Below are positions 25,601-35,600 of a stretch of 64,000 nt of DNA, piece by piece (position 1 is the first letter of the stretch; the number at the start of each line of letters is the position of its first letter). The position numbers and the translations under genes are program-made. Below the pieces are notes generated by a model that did no database searches, was not told the origin of the DNA, and saw only the letters and a program-made list of their open reading frames with translations. Source of the DNA: a virus; the IMG/VR virus record IMGVR_UViG_3300035701_000006, positions 1 to 64,000 of that record; one strand, 5' to 3'.

Positions 25601-25749
25601 CCATAAAAGAGACGCTAGAAAAGATAATGGTAACGGCCGGGAGTGACGAGCTCAAGAAGATCATAAGCGCGCTTGAAACGTTCCTGCCACAAATTGCTGA
25701 AGGGCGTGGCGGCGGACTCGTTGATGACATTAACAGGTGGAAAACGTAG
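22645..25749 (+). CDS. Tail tape measure protein
   Basis: 1034 residues, the usual size and composition for a tape measure. N-terminal helical part (ALKTIASLTKKLETVEQQIQ), a proline-rich linker near 110-135, long coiled-coil stretches near 190-360, then a hydrophobic block near 545-870 with many Gly/Ala-rich segments (IAIAKLAVIGVIITGMLT) and a C-terminal helical region. It sets tail length during assembly; a common rule of about 0.15 nm per residue would give a tail near 150 nm. Confidence 0.85.
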   Translation: MPGDINEYALSMELALSAGPALKTIASLTKKLETVEQQIQRIGDKFVQIFQEKMSTAIKIVPEIATVTTPVIGMIDVDKDSMTRFSEKVRVSLTTAIRESVAAGFKDLPPVGALPAPPAVPPMPPPAPPVPVPGADIAAEMAALAGKMAEEIASAVGPALAAAIKGAGPSFDSLTAEGMEFSNKITGALDKAKSEEIPLSAITYFQEAERILKDIKPQLEALKFPMEKWEKYNDEVKKGIRDQLKDVKSYGKGFEDAYDEITSLQEEYVEADVYTIKNALVSNKLAEKQLATIQSLRDANIIGPDLMEKELELRKAVGAFDTKHWEKELSTQQMREKHQRTQRKHQEQLNAMVEEGFGAFLIQKYVVDSNLIGRAMDYVGGKSLSLSGSIKTGFTAVGGWIEKSVVAWSMDLNRFAENAQRSGKAVPAAIAKGLRATMMAPFNALTWMVGKFRKLIPTNPGTEPFIKSGESIAKAMGKGINNESDVPKQLLKLLVGDMASTLLGQEKKVGNAAEAVAKSAVPKPEPAAGEGFRAMMTNISAGIGIFTATVMAIPWIAIAKLAVIGVIITGMLTAMVALAGWLASSGVMGVVALIALTGAAIGFAYAVGLLAAALPALAVGGAAAIPVLLTLALVIGVLALSVVAITAFVNAITNLFKAFSENITAGFAFVGFMYALIPALLGLGVAILGFSVMLLASMIPIAAAVAIGAALLGPAVFFALTMTIIAGGVAVFAAAITALGAGISAFTASVGNLGGALTNITTAVGAFGVAIVGFALGLGAALALLLPSILMMPVIIAGLIAFGAGLLGSMILLSIAMFFGTAAVEWLTSFGLALKNISDAIVAMGSPGEKMREIAGGINALMSVKVNPFAVVGMFMVAAGLGALGDASTQAASGIQALAGAGTTITGVVDEVIAKEKDFDRAAGIVERFGNKMSVAFDKVSEKAVAGPFSAESTAKAETVTTVQITSDMARRTSESNRQTLDALTAIKETLEKIMVTAGSDELKKIISALETFLPQIAEGRGGGLVDDINRWKT

Positions 25750-25757
25750 GGTGACTC

Positions 25758-26390
25758 ATGGCTAACGGCGAGTTCAAGGAACTGTCCATTGCCGATGGTA
25801 AGGCCCTCGGTAGCGTCGGTATTATCGTCGTCGCGCAGGCGGGTACGAAGGACATCCCGCTTCAGTTCCCGCCAGCCATTGAAAGCGATGGTAAGGTTGC
25901 GAAGTGGGACGGGTCCGATCAGGGCGCTTATGAGCCCCTCAAGACGTACAACGGGTCAGATTCCAGGACGTTCAACGTTAAGCTGAAGTACGTCGTTGTA
26001 GGCGGGAAGTGGACGGCGAGTCGCATCGCACAGATAGGGCGCGATCTTAGGTCCTACTTCTATAATAGCACCTATCTCGGATACAAGGGATATCCGGTCG
26101 TAAAGATCTACGCGTATGGAGTGATTCCGATAGCAACGTCCGGCATACTAACGTGCCGCTTGATGAGTGTTAGCACGTCGTATAAGGGAGCCTTGATGAC
26201 CGACGACAGCAGCGGGAATCGGGTCATATTCAGTCTGATAACCGAGCACACTCTGAGCTTGGAAGCCGCGTCGCGCATCGAACCGGGTGTAATGGCTGGA
26301 TTGCTTGGAATGATGGGTGGGGCGGGGCAGAAGCTTGCGAAGTTTACTAGCCTTGCACTTACGCCATCTATCGCTCCGGAGTGGTACTAA
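25758..26390 (+). CDS. Baseplate/tail-tube junction protein (gp48/gp54-like candidate)
   Basis: 210 residues. Contains IPLQFPPAIESDGKVAKW near 30-47 and a YNGSDSRTFNVKLKYVV beta unit, then RIAQIGRDLRSYFY and YPVVKIYAYGVIP. This pattern recurs in phage proteins placed directly after the tape measure gene, where T4 has gp48 and gp54, the proteins that start tube polymerisation on the hub. Function is taken from position. Confidence 0.5.
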   Translation: MANGEFKELSIADGKALGSVGIIVVAQAGTKDIPLQFPPAIESDGKVAKWDGSDQGAYEPLKTYNGSDSRTFNVKLKYVVVGGKWTASRIAQIGRDLRSYFYNSTYLGYKGYPVVKIYAYGVIPIATSGILTCRLMSVSTSYKGALMTDDSSGNRVIFSLITEHTLSLEAASRIEPGVMAGLLGMMGGAGQKLAKFTSLALTPSIAPEWY

Positions 26391-26707
26391 TGCCCATTTC
26401 ATTGGACAGTCATAGCCGGTTCAAGGAGACGCAGCCGATCGTCGTCGACGGCAAGGAGACGTTCGGGATGTGGAAGATCCCGTCGTTTCTGACGCAGCCG
26501 ATGGACGAACAGCTCGACGTTGTCCGCGTGACAGTAGATAACACGAGGGCTGGGAGGATCGATCTTCTGGCCAGAGATCTGTACGGCTCCTATGTGTACG
26601 GGTGGATTCTTATCGCGTTCAACAAGCCGAAGAACCCGGTCGGTTGGCCCGCGACCGGCGAGGTTATTCGGGCCCCTTCCGCTAACATAGTTCTTTCCAA
26701 TCTCTAA
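26390..26707 (+). CDS. Baseplate wedge protein with LysM-like fold (gp53-like candidate)
   Basis: 105 residues from the ATG at 26390, which overlaps the preceding stop (TAATG). TVDNTRAGRIDLLARDLYGSYVYGWILIAFN matches the pattern of gp53/LysM-like baseplate proteins, in which a short D-L-A-x-x-Y-G helix is followed by a W/Y-x-L-I strand. The gene also overlaps the next ATG. In T4, gp53 joins adjacent baseplate wedges. Confidence 0.55.
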   Translation: MPISLDSHSRFKETQPIVVDGKETFGMWKIPSFLTQPMDEQLDVVRVTVDNTRAGRIDLLARDLYGSYVYGWILIAFNKPKNPVGWPATGEVIRAPSANIVLSNL

Positions 26708-28881
26708 TGCGATCTACCCACCACCAAGACGGTGTTCAACAGGTCTGGGAGAAGTTCTTCACCGACAGGACACGGAACCTCAACGAGCGGTTCCAGGGTG
26801 TCTACAGGGCCGTCGTAGTCGAAACTAATGACCCGCTGCGGCACCATCGCGTGCGGGTTAGGGTGCCAGAACTCCACAATCATGACCTCAAGGCTGAGAA
26901 GCTTCCGTGGGCCGTCATAAGCCCGTGGTTTGGCGGTAGCGGCTGTGGCTCCTGGGTCAGCCCGTCGATCAACGATCTGGTTTGGGTCGAGTTCGAAAAA
27001 AGTCATCCGTACTTCCCCATCGTCATCGGCTTTGCAAATCCGACGCGTAGGAAGTTCTATGTCCTGGAGTCGGTCTATGGCCAGACACCCGTCGCGGTGG
27101 ATGTGACGGGGAAGCCCGCAGGAAAGCCGAAGCCGCAGGACTATCTAGAAGACTACATGCCTAAGGATAACCGGCCGATGAGCGTCGGCTGGAGGGACAG
27201 ATACGGCAGCTTCTTCGTCATGAATTCCGTCGGCTTCTTCCCCAAGGAGCATGACATCGATCCGAGCCCTGTCGGGCAGGATGCCATCTCGAAGAATGAC
27301 TTCAACTCGTCGAAGGACAAGCCGGAGGTCAACGAGCCCGATACGAAACTGATCGCTCTATGCTCGAAGTACGGCCATTACATGGTCCTCAATGACGTAG
27401 GGTACTCCTGGAAGAAGGACGAGAAGAAGGATCCGGCTAAAGGCGAATTTGAGGGAGACTTCGACAAGGACTTCGAATTTGAGGTCAACCGCGCTCAGTA
27501 CCTGCAGAGGCTGTTCAACGAGGACAAGCCTAAGGAGCGCGACCAGAGGCGCTTTGAGATCCGCACCCGCTACGGACATAAGCTGGAGATGCGAGACGTC
27601 GGTTGGGGTAACAAGCCTGGAAGCACTCGCGAGAATGAATATTCTAAAAGTAGGCAGCAGATAGCGGAGACTCCGACGGAGGAGAAGGACGAGCGCTGGT
27701 TCAAGCTCAGGACCAAGGGCGGCCACCTCGTCCAGATGTGGGACTACGGCAACGACCCCGTCGACGACGCGTACGTCAAGAGGGAGCTCATCAAGGAAGT
27801 TGGCGGGGCAACGGACGTCGACCAGGAAGACCAGTGGCAGGGACGCGGCGACGCTAGACAGATTCGGGTCGTGACGCGGTATGGATTCAAGTTCGTCCTT
27901 GATGATCGCGGGTCCGACAAGACGAACGCGACGGGGCTTGAGAATCCGCGCGGGAACGGCCTGTTGATCAAGGGTCGCCGCAAGGCCTTTGATGACCAGA
28001 GAGGATTCGGCATAGAGTTCAACGAGAAGGACGCCATCAACTCCGTAAAGATGTACTCGCCGAAGTCGAAGGTCCTCGAGATCAACGACCGCTACGATTA
28101 TATCATGCTGTGCACGGACATGGAGGGCCCCATCTCAGAACCCTGGCGGAACCTCTATGACAACGAGTTCACGCGTAGGCAGTCCATGACGTTCGATCCC
28201 GAGAGGAATACGTATCATCTGAAACTGGACAAGGCGAACGGATATATCCGGCTCGTTACGAAGGAGCAGCAAGGAATCGAAATGCGGGACGGAGTCGTCG
28301 GTGACACATGGGTTGAGACGCGGGATATTGAGGATCGCGGCCTTTGGTTCTCGAAGGATTATAGTGCCTCCGTGTTGAGGTCCAGGGAGGGCACGAAAAT
28401 CTTCATCGTTATGGATGATGCTGGAAACAACCTGCTCATCCAAAACAATGAAGATGGTATTCTGCAGATTTATGCGAAAGGTCCGATCCAGATAAAGTCT
28501 GACGATAGCATTAGTATGGAAGCCAATACGATCAGTCTCAAGGCGAAACAGCAGATCCAGATGGAAGGCGGCGGTGCCCATGCGTCCCTGAAGGGAGGCG
28601 TGTTCGGCGCGGATGTAACGGCCAGTTTCCCGAAGGTCTTGGGATACCTACCCAAAGCAGCCCCAGGCACCGGTACCCAATCATCGGCACCCGTATCCTG
28701 CTCCCCGCCGAGCATCACCAGGAAGTCATGGGCTACGTTACGGCCTGACAAATTTGACAAAGATAGGGGGAGGATCTCTCAGACGAAGCCGACCGACTTC
28801 GCGGAAGTAGACATCAAGGTCATCAGGGGACAGTCATCGGGGACGAGCAGTGATAATACGGTTTCCAACGGGAATGTATGA
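26707..28881 (+). CDS. Baseplate spike protein (gp5/VgrG-like) without a lysozyme domain
   Basis: 724 residues. The N-terminal OB-fold is clear: YRAVVVETNDPLRHHRVRVRV and SINDLVWVEFEKSHPYFPIV. From about 165 to 400 come five units with an [ST]-[RK]-Y-G-H-x3-M-x-D-V-G pattern (near 27197, 27364, 27568, 27715 and 27874), like the G-H/L-D-D-x-x-G units of gp5-type proteins. The C-terminal part (IYAKGPIQIKSDDSISMEA) looks like the beta-prism that forms the membrane-piercing needle. No T4-type lysozyme domain is present. Confidence 0.75.
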   Translation: MRSTHHQDGVQQVWEKFFTDRTRNLNERFQGVYRAVVVETNDPLRHHRVRVRVPELHNHDLKAEKLPWAVISPWFGGSGCGSWVSPSINDLVWVEFEKSHPYFPIVIGFANPTRRKFYVLESVYGQTPVAVDVTGKPAGKPKPQDYLEDYMPKDNRPMSVGWRDRYGSFFVMNSVGFFPKEHDIDPSPVGQDAISKNDFNSSKDKPEVNEPDTKLIALCSKYGHYMVLNDVGYSWKKDEKKDPAKGEFEGDFDKDFEFEVNRAQYLQRLFNEDKPKERDQRRFEIRTRYGHKLEMRDVGWGNKPGSTRENEYSKSRQQIAETPTEEKDERWFKLRTKGGHLVQMWDYGNDPVDDAYVKRELIKEVGGATDVDQEDQWQGRGDARQIRVVTRYGFKFVLDDRGSDKTNATGLENPRGNGLLIKGRRKAFDDQRGFGIEFNEKDAINSVKMYSPKSKVLEINDRYDYIMLCTDMEGPISEPWRNLYDNEFTRRQSMTFDPERNTYHLKLDKANGYIRLVTKEQQGIEMRDGVVGDTWVETRDIEDRGLWFSKDYSASVLRSREGTKIFIVMDDAGNNLLIQNNEDGILQIYAKGPIQIKSDDSISMEANTISLKAKQQIQMEGGGAHASLKGGVFGADVTASFPKVLGYLPKAAPGTGTQSSAPVSCSPPSITRKSWATLRPDKFDKDRGRISQTKPTDFAEVDIKVIRGQSSGTSSDNTVSNGNV

Positions 28882-29551
28882 TACGGTGCTGCCGAAGCTG
28901 CCCAGTGATTCTACGAGCATAACCTATACTATATCCAGCGAGGACCCTCCGCGATCGACGGAGACGTTCCAGGAGATCCCGATTGCCGAGGAAATCAAGG
29001 AAAGGCCAAAGCAGGAGTTCACGAGGGATGCCCTTGGTGAACTGGTCTTCACTGTCACGCAGGCGGCGCAGACTATAACCGGATCTGCCAAGAAGACATT
29101 CGAGGTGGGACAGCTTCTTGATTTCAGTCAGGATGTCGTAGCCGCCCCGACGACGACCTCTCCGTCGTACGTTGAAATCCGGCACGATACGAACAGGCTC
29201 GACCTGAGTTCCGTGGGGCTCAGCTCGGCTGAGGTCGTGGAATTGGTGGCGGCGTCCGAACTGAGAGAAGCGGAACTCGAGAAGCGGCTCACAGAGTTGA
29301 TCGAGCAGACTGCTGACATTGAAGTGAGGATCGTGGAGAACCAGAAGAACATCAACGAGGTTCAGAAGACTCTCGACGCAGCTGAGACGGCTATAACGGA
29401 GACCGGTTCCATCATCGTCGATAAGCTACGGGCGAAGCTTCAGCAGCTTGAGGGCGAGAAGCAGACGTTACTTAACCAGCTGTCGACGTATGATACCCTG
29501 ACGTCGCAGACGAGAGATGAGATGCTCAAGGTGAGTCAGCTCGTGAGGTAG
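28850..29551 (+). CDS. Unknown coiled-coil protein in the baseplate operon
   Basis: 233 residues from a GTG with GGGGA 6 bases upstream, overlapping the spike gene by 32 bases; an ATG at 28874 is an alternative. The second half is a long heptad-rich coiled coil (about residues 140-225: ELREAELEKRLTELIEQT, LRAKLQQLEGEKQTLLNQL). The first half is Ser/Thr-rich and probably extended. It may link baseplate or fibre parts, by position only. Confidence 0.5.
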   Translation: MIIRFPTGMYDTVLPKLPSDSTSITYTISSEDPPRSTETFQEIPIAEEIKERPKQEFTRDALGELVFTVTQAAQTITGSAKKTFEVGQLLDFSQDVVAAPTTTSPSYVEIRHDTNRLDLSSVGLSSAEVVELVAASELREAELEKRLTELIEQTADIEVRIVENQKNINEVQKTLDAAETAITETGSIIVDKLRAKLQQLEGEKQTLLNQLSTYDTLTSQTRDEMLKVSQLVR

Positions 29552-29553
29552 CT

Positions 29554-29964
29554 ATGGCGACATGGTTCGGATATAACGCGCCGTTTTACAACCCTGGCGG
29601 CAAGCCGTTGCAGAGGCAGGAGGACGCTCGTCTTATCAAGAACGACCTGCTTCAGCTCCTGCTGACCGTTCCAGGCGAGCGGTATAATGCGCCGGACTTC
29701 GGCGTGAACTTGAGGAACTATACGTTCGAGATGATCGACGAAATTGGATTAACGCTGCTTAGGGACGAGATCGCGTCGAAGATCGCGCTTTACGAACAGC
29801 GCGTCACGGTCAAGAACATCGACATTTCTGGGGAGCCGGACAAGAACTTCATGACGATCAAGATATTCGGATCATTGAACACTTTGCAGAACATTGACTT
29901 CAACGCAGAGCTGAATATCCCCTTGGTGACGACGGTAACTGCAGCGCCCCAGCAGCTGAGGTAA
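29554..29964 (+). CDS. Baseplate wedge protein (T4 gp25/gpW-like)
   Basis: 136 residues, full length for the GPW_gp25 family. LIKNDLLQLLLTVPGERYNAPDFG is the family core (L-x-T-x-x-G-E-R-x-x-x-P-x-F-G), followed by LRDEIASKIALYEQRVTVK. Gp25 proteins have a lysozyme-like fold without activity and anchor the sheath to the baseplate. Immediately followed by the gp6-like gene, the usual order. Confidence 0.9.
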   Translation: MATWFGYNAPFYNPGGKPLQRQEDARLIKNDLLQLLLTVPGERYNAPDFGVNLRNYTFEMIDEIGLTLLRDEIASKIALYEQRVTVKNIDISGEPDKNFMTIKIFGSLNTLQNIDFNAELNIPLVTTVTAAPQQLR

Positions 29965-29965
29965 T

Positions 29966-31558
29966 ATGGCGACAGAGAATACGATCATCAAGCTGCCGAC
30001 ATCCGTGGAAGAGATCGCGGTCTTGCTGCCGCCTTCTCAGCTGCGGAGGCTGGACTTCAGTGCCCTTGAGTTCACGTCGCTGAGGCGGGCAGCCGTGGAA
30101 TATCTCAAGACGTACTTCCCGAGCGATTTCAACGATTACGTGAAGAACAACGGGATCATCATGCTCGTGGAGCTCGTTTCTGGAATGGCGGCCCTTCTGG
30201 CTATGCGCGAGGACATCCTCGCGCGCGATGGCTTCATATCGACTGCAGAAGACGAGGAGGCGGTTAGCAATCATCTGCAGCTCATCGGCCAAGCTTTTAG
30301 GCGAGCAACCTCGGCTGTCGTGGACGTTGAGGTGTCGATCGGAATCGCTGCGCCGACGGATATCATCATTCAACCGGGCTTGCGGTTTACGTTGTCCGGT
30401 CCCGACGGGCAGCCGCTCTATTATGAAGTCTTCAGGGCTCCGAATGATTTCAAGAGCAATATCCAGATTCCGTCCGGCAAGCGGGGTATTGTTGCCTACG
30501 GAATAGAGGGCAAGTTTGGTGACCCTATCGTCGCAATATCAGCCGGCGGTCCCGATCAGATCGTGGAGATCGTCGCCGCGAACGTCCTTGATGAGCCTAT
30601 CATCATCGACGTGACGACGGGAGCAACGACGGTGACCTGGCGCAGGGTCAGCTTCCTTGAGCAGGCCGGTCCCAATGATGAGGTCTTTGAGGTTCAGTTC
30701 ACGTCGGATGGCGTCATGATCAAGTTTGGGAATGACGTAGCCGGTAAGGCGCCTCTAGCCGGACAGGGTATTAAGATCAGCTATCGGCAGGGTGGAGGGG
30801 TCCGCGGAAGGATCCCCGCTAACGCGATCAATGAGACGAGGCCGGTCCGTCCTCTTCCTCCTGCCAGCGCTGCGGTGGAGGTGCTACTCAGGAACCTTCA
30901 GCCGTCGTCTGGTGGCGAGGACAAGGAAACGCTCGACAACGCGAAAAAGCGCGCTCCGAGGGATTACGCTACGCACAACAATGCGGCTACGGCGCTGGAC
31001 TACGCAGAGATCGCTTCGACCTTCTCGCACCCCGTCTATGGCGCGGTGCTCAAGGCAGTAGCGACGATATTGACGAACATCAATGCAAACCTGGTGGACG
31101 TTTATGTCCTGGCGGCGGGTCCCAATGACGTTCCAGTGACGCCGAGTACTGGGCTGAAGGAAGGGCTCAGGTCGTTCCTTCGAGACAACAACGTCATGAC
31201 GGACGACGTTTCCGTCAAGGATGGTGGAGTCAAGCCGGTGCCGATCGAGATGGTCGTCGTCGTCAGTAGGAGCGGCGACGCGCCGACGGTGAAGGAACAG
31301 GTGAATTCTGCGATCTCTTCGTTCTTCGATATCGCGAACAGGGACATGGGCGCTGGTATGGACATCAGCCCGTTCCAGACCCTGATTCAGCAGATTCCTG
31401 GTGTCAAGAACGTGAACCTATATCAGCCGGCCGACGACATCATTTCGACGAAGAGCGCGTTTGAGGACGCACCGAACAGGATAGGGTATGCTCAGTTGCT
31501 CACGCTTGGTGCTCAGAACGTCAAGTTCTATCTCGAGAAGCCGCCGGGCGGCAGATGA
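29966..31558 (+). CDS. Baseplate wedge protein (T4 gp6/gpJ-like)
   Basis: 530 residues. Early landmarks are FPSDFNDYVKNNGIIMLVELVSG and AMREDILARDGFISTAEDEE, the gp6/J region with the helix pair that dimerises. Later IRGQGGGVRGRIPANAIN-type and NAKKRAPRDYATHNNAATALDY stretches fit the baseplate_J family. Gp6 forms the inner ring of the baseplate that holds the wedges together. Last gene of the baseplate operon; the next gene runs the other way. Confidence 0.85.
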   Translation: MATENTIIKLPTSVEEIAVLLPPSQLRRLDFSALEFTSLRRAAVEYLKTYFPSDFNDYVKNNGIIMLVELVSGMAALLAMREDILARDGFISTAEDEEAVSNHLQLIGQAFRRATSAVVDVEVSIGIAAPTDIIIQPGLRFTLSGPDGQPLYYEVFRAPNDFKSNIQIPSGKRGIVAYGIEGKFGDPIVAISAGGPDQIVEIVAANVLDEPIIIDVTTGATTVTWRRVSFLEQAGPNDEVFEVQFTSDGVMIKFGNDVAGKAPLAGQGIKISYRQGGGVRGRIPANAINETRPVRPLPPASAAVEVLLRNLQPSSGGEDKETLDNAKKRAPRDYATHNNAATALDYAEIASTFSHPVYGAVLKAVATILTNINANLVDVYVLAAGPNDVPVTPSTGLKEGLRSFLRDNNVMTDDVSVKDGGVKPVPIEMVVVVSRSGDAPTVKEQVNSAISSFFDIANRDMGAGMDISPFQTLIQQIPGVKNVNLYQPADDIISTKSAFEDAPNRIGYAQLLTLGAQNVKFYLEKPPGGR

Positions 31559-31846
31559 TCACCTCTGGCGGTCGATCCTCAAGTCCTGGTCCATCATCTC
31601 TCTGAACTTTCTTGTCGCGTAGGCAGCGAGGCGTGCTGCGTCATATACGTGCCCACGGAAGAAGACGATGGGTTCTAGCGGCTGAGATTTATGAACAGCG
31701 ATGACGACGACATTGTTGTAGTCGTCACCAAGCGCTCCTGCGACAGCCTTCGTCGTGGCATCTGCGAGGCTCTTGTGTGCTGTCGTCGTCTTGGTAACGA
31801 GCTTGCGGATCGCGGCGCTCGTCTTCTCACCCTTTGAGCCCTTCAT
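31559..31846 (-). CDS. Unknown small basic protein
   Basis: 95 residues with AAGGAGG upstream of the ATG. Mostly helical and basic (GSKGEKTSAAIRKLVTKTTT), with one central VVVIAVHKSQPLEPIVFF strand pair. No recognised motif. It converges on the gp6-like gene, abutting its stop. Confidence 0.5.
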   Translation of the reverse strand: MKGSKGEKTSAAIRKLVTKTTTAHKSLADATTKAVAGALGDDYNNVVVIAVHKSQPLEPIVFFRGHVYDAARLAAYATRKFREMMDQDLRIDRQR

Positions 31847-31876
31847 AAACCCTCCTTTATTGGGTTGTCGTATTTT

Positions 31877-32620
31877 ATGCTCATGAGTGAAATACAGGAC
31901 CCTAAGATAGCGAAGCTATGGTCTATTTACCAGTCCGCGATGTGGTACGTAGCAGGCAGGCGCGTGAATCTACCAAAGAATACGGATCCGACGAAGACGT
32001 ACCAGTACCGCTGGATGCAAGGGTTTGACAAGCAGCTTCACGTCATCGGCGCTGGGGATGCTCTTGCGGAGAAGATGATCTATGCCGTCGTCCGCTGGGC
32101 CAAGTCGCGTAACAAGCTGCAGATGGGGGCATCTATCCTTGCGATGCAGAAGGTCCTGCAGATCTGCCACGAGTCGCTCATCAAGGAAAGACACGCGGTC
32201 GTCGATTTCGGTCGTGAGCTCTTAGACAGTAAGAACTTCATTCTTCGCGAATGCGGTGGTCACCTTCGGCTGGAGGTCCTTGTACAGCAGAAGGCTGGCG
32301 GCTACGCAAACATCGTTTACTGGCTGAAGTCCAACAAGGTCTCATTCAACTACGCTTCTTTGTCCAGGATCTGCCACGATGCACTTAACGTCATCGAGCG
32401 CAGAGATCCGGACCAGCGCCGCGAGATGCCATCAAACCTGGAATTTCTGAAGCGCAGGCTTCGTATCTTATCTAGCGACCTCTTGCAAGGCATCGTCATC
32501 AACGAGCTGGCTGAGGACTTCATCGGAGGCCGTCATGAAATTCGAGCGGTTCTTCACGGAAAACAGCGATCTGGAATCCTTCACGCAGTGGAAAAAGGTA
32601 GACGTCAGACTCAAGGATGA
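31877..32620 (+). CDS. Unknown protein upstream of ribonucleotide reductase
   Basis: About 247 residues; start taken at ATG 31877 (ATG 31883 is equally possible), as neither has a good ribosome site. Aromatic-rich N-terminal half (LWSIYQSAMWYVAGR, YQYRWMQGFDKQLH), helical throughout. A CGTATTTTA stretch lies just upstream. It overlaps the reductase gene by 86 bases, so its last about 28 residues are coded twice. Not recognised; cotranscription with nrdJ is likely. Confidence 0.5.
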   Translation: MLMSEIQDPKIAKLWSIYQSAMWYVAGRRVNLPKNTDPTKTYQYRWMQGFDKQLHVIGAGDALAEKMIYAVVRWAKSRNKLQMGASILAMQKVLQICHESLIKERHAVVDFGRELLDSKNFILRECGGHLRLEVLVQQKAGGYANIVYWLKSNKVSFNYASLSRICHDALNVIERRDPDQRREMPSNLEFLKRRLRILSSDLLQGIVINELAEDFIGGRHEIRAVLHGKQRSGILHAVEKGRRQTQG

Positions 32621-35600
32621 AGAGACGGGTAAGGTCATCTACGACGTGAAGGGAGTGTGCGTTCCAGAGAAATACAGCAACGTGTCCGTTAACATTCTGG
32701 TCGGCAAGTACTTCCGGATGACTGGAGTGCCGAATAGCGTCGAGCCAGTGAACGAGAAGAACTTGAAGGGTCAGGACTTTCCCGATTGGCTCCGCAGGCG
32801 CAAACCAGTCTCTTCCAGCACGCCAGGGCCTGAAACGCACGCGCTCCAAGTCTTCACGAGGATGGCCGGGTTCTGGACATACTGGGGTTGGATGTACGGC
32901 TACTTCGACGAGGAAAAGGACGCCCGAGCGTTCTTCGACGAGAGCGTCTTCATGCTGGCGAACCAGATCGCCGCGCCGAACACGCCGCAGTTCTTCAATT
33001 CCGGCATCTACTGGGCCTACGGTTATAAAGGAGAGCCCAAGGGTTACTGGCGCGTGGACCCGGTGACTGGCGAATGTAAGCCGACGGACGGCCAGTACGA
33101 GTTCCCCGGCGTGCATGCCTGTCATCTTCTCGGCATCGGCGACCATCTCTTCTGCCCGGGTGGCGGCAACGGCATCTACGACAACGTGGTCATAGAGACG
33201 CGGTGCTTCGCCCAGGGCGGCGGGTGCGGATCGAACTTCTCGACCATCCGATCGAAGTACGAGAAGCTCAGTAACGGGAGTCATGCAACTGGGCTCATGA
33301 GCTTCCTGAAGGTTCTCGACAGGAGCGCGAGCGTCATCAAGTCGGGTAATTCCCAGCGCCGCAGTTCTAAGATGAACATCGTGAACATCGACCATCCGGA
33401 GGTCGAGGACTTCATCGACTGGAAGGTCAAGGAAGAAGAGAAGGTTGACGCGCTTATCACTGCCGGGTACAGCAACCACTACGAGGGAGAGGCTTATCAG
33501 ACGGTCTCCGGTCAGAGCTCTAACAACTCGATGCGGATTCCTAACCGCTTCATGGAAGCCGTCGCGAAGGACGAGGACTGGTCCTTGGTCGCGAGGACGA
33601 CGGGCGAGTCGACCAAGAAGGTGAAGGCCCGCAAGCTCTGGGAGCAGATCGTCAAGGCTGCTTGGAGGACAGGCGATCCTGGCGTCCAGTACGACGACCA
33701 CCACAACGACTGGAACACGTGTCCTGCCGACGGACGCTTGACGACGACGAACCCATGTAGCGAATATTCGTTCATCACGGACAGTTCATGCAACCTTGCG
33801 AGCCTCAACGCCCAGGCCTTCTTCGATCCCAGCAGGAACGATGAAGGCATTTCCCTGGGGTTCGATAGGGACGGATTCGCGTACGCCGCGAAGCACTGGG
33901 CAACCGTGCTTGACATAACGAACTCCGCTGCGCATCTGCCGTCCAAGGCCATTGCGGAGGGAACGTTCAAGTATAGGTCGATTGGCCTCGGCCATACGGG
34001 CATCGGCGCGGTCCTTATGCAGGCCGGTATCCCCTACGATAGCGACAGGGCATGTCACATCGTGGCGTCGTTGACCTCGCTCATGACAGCCGCTGCCTAC
34101 TTCAGGAGCGCAGAGCTTGCACAGTCGCTGGGTACGTTCCCGCGCTTTCAGGCCAACAAGGACCAGATGTTATCGGTCCTATCGCGCCACGCACTGCTCA
34201 CGGCGGGAAAGCCGATTGACCTCAAGACGACATATTGGATCATAGGCAACGTGCCGGGATGTTCCGAGATGCGCGATGCGGCGATCGCGCTATGGGACAA
34301 GGTCCTGGTCATGGGTGCGACATACGGGTTTCGCAATGCCTTCACTACGCTGATAGCCCCGAGCGGCACGATTGGGCTGCTTCTAGGATGCGACACGCTT
34401 GCCATAGAACCCGACTTCTCTATTGTGAAGTTCAAGAAGCTGTCCGGCGGCGGCACAATGAAGATCGTTAACGAATCGCTGAGCAAGGCCCTCGGGAACC
34501 TCGGGTACGCACCGGATCAGATCAAGGACATCCTGGCACACGTCCTTGGACACAACACCCTGGAAGGGGCCCCGAAGATCAACCGCGAGTCCTTGCTCGG
34601 TCTCGGCATCTCGCGCGAGGACGTCGACAAGATGGAGAAGAGCCTGGTCGGCAGTACGGAACTTAGATATGTCCTGTCCTTCCAGACGCTATCTGACGAG
34701 TCTAAACATGACGCCGTGATCGAAGCGTCTGACAAGAACATCTTCAAGAGGCTATTCACCAAGGAGGACTACGTCGAGGCTAACTTGTGGATCTGCGGCC
34801 ACGGGGCCCTTGAAGGTGCCCCGCATATCAGACCGGAGCACCTGCCGGTCTTCGACTGCGCTAATAAGAGCGGCTCCGGCAAGCGCTTCATTCGGCCTGA
34901 GGCCCATGTCAAGATGATGGCGGCCGTGATACCGTTCATTAGCGGGGCGATCTCGAAGACGGTTAACCTACCAAACACCGCGACGGAGGCCGACGTAAGC
35001 GGGATCTATATGATGTCGTTTAAGGAGGGCGTGAAGTGCATCGCTCTTTATCGCGACGGGTGTAAGCGGTCGCAGCCGCTGAACAATCCTGGTGATATGT
35101 CCTGGTGGGATGATTCAGCCTCACGGGCTAATGAGACCGTCCTGCGCGGTCAGCGCAAGCGCCCGCCGAAGAAGCGTATCGGAATAACGCAGGAGTTCAA
35201 GATCTATTCGGACAGCGGTGAGCATAAAGTTTGGGTGCAGACAGGCGAGTACGAGGACGGCCAGCTCTGTGAGATCTGGATAGACGTCAGCAAGGAGAAC
35301 ACAGACTTCCAGCGCGCCATGAAGTGGTGGGCCCGCGGCGTCAGCAACGCCATTCAATACGGACAGCCGCTTGAGGAGATCGCTGCGAGCTTCGTCCTCG
35401 AGGAGGGCGGCCCATCTGGCCGCACGGACAACCCGTACATCACGTTCTGCAAATCGATCCCGGACCTCGTGTTCAAGTTCCTGTCGATGGAGTACCTTGC
35501 GGACTTCAACTGGTGTCGTAAGAAACCGCCGATCCATGAACTGCGAGCGAGTCACTCGCAAAAGTTACTTACGGACATTGGTAAGAAGTACCAGGCTTCT

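Noticed and set aside
32520-33704. 394-residue open frame on the minus strand
   Set aside because: Antisense of the clearly identified ribonucleotide reductase.
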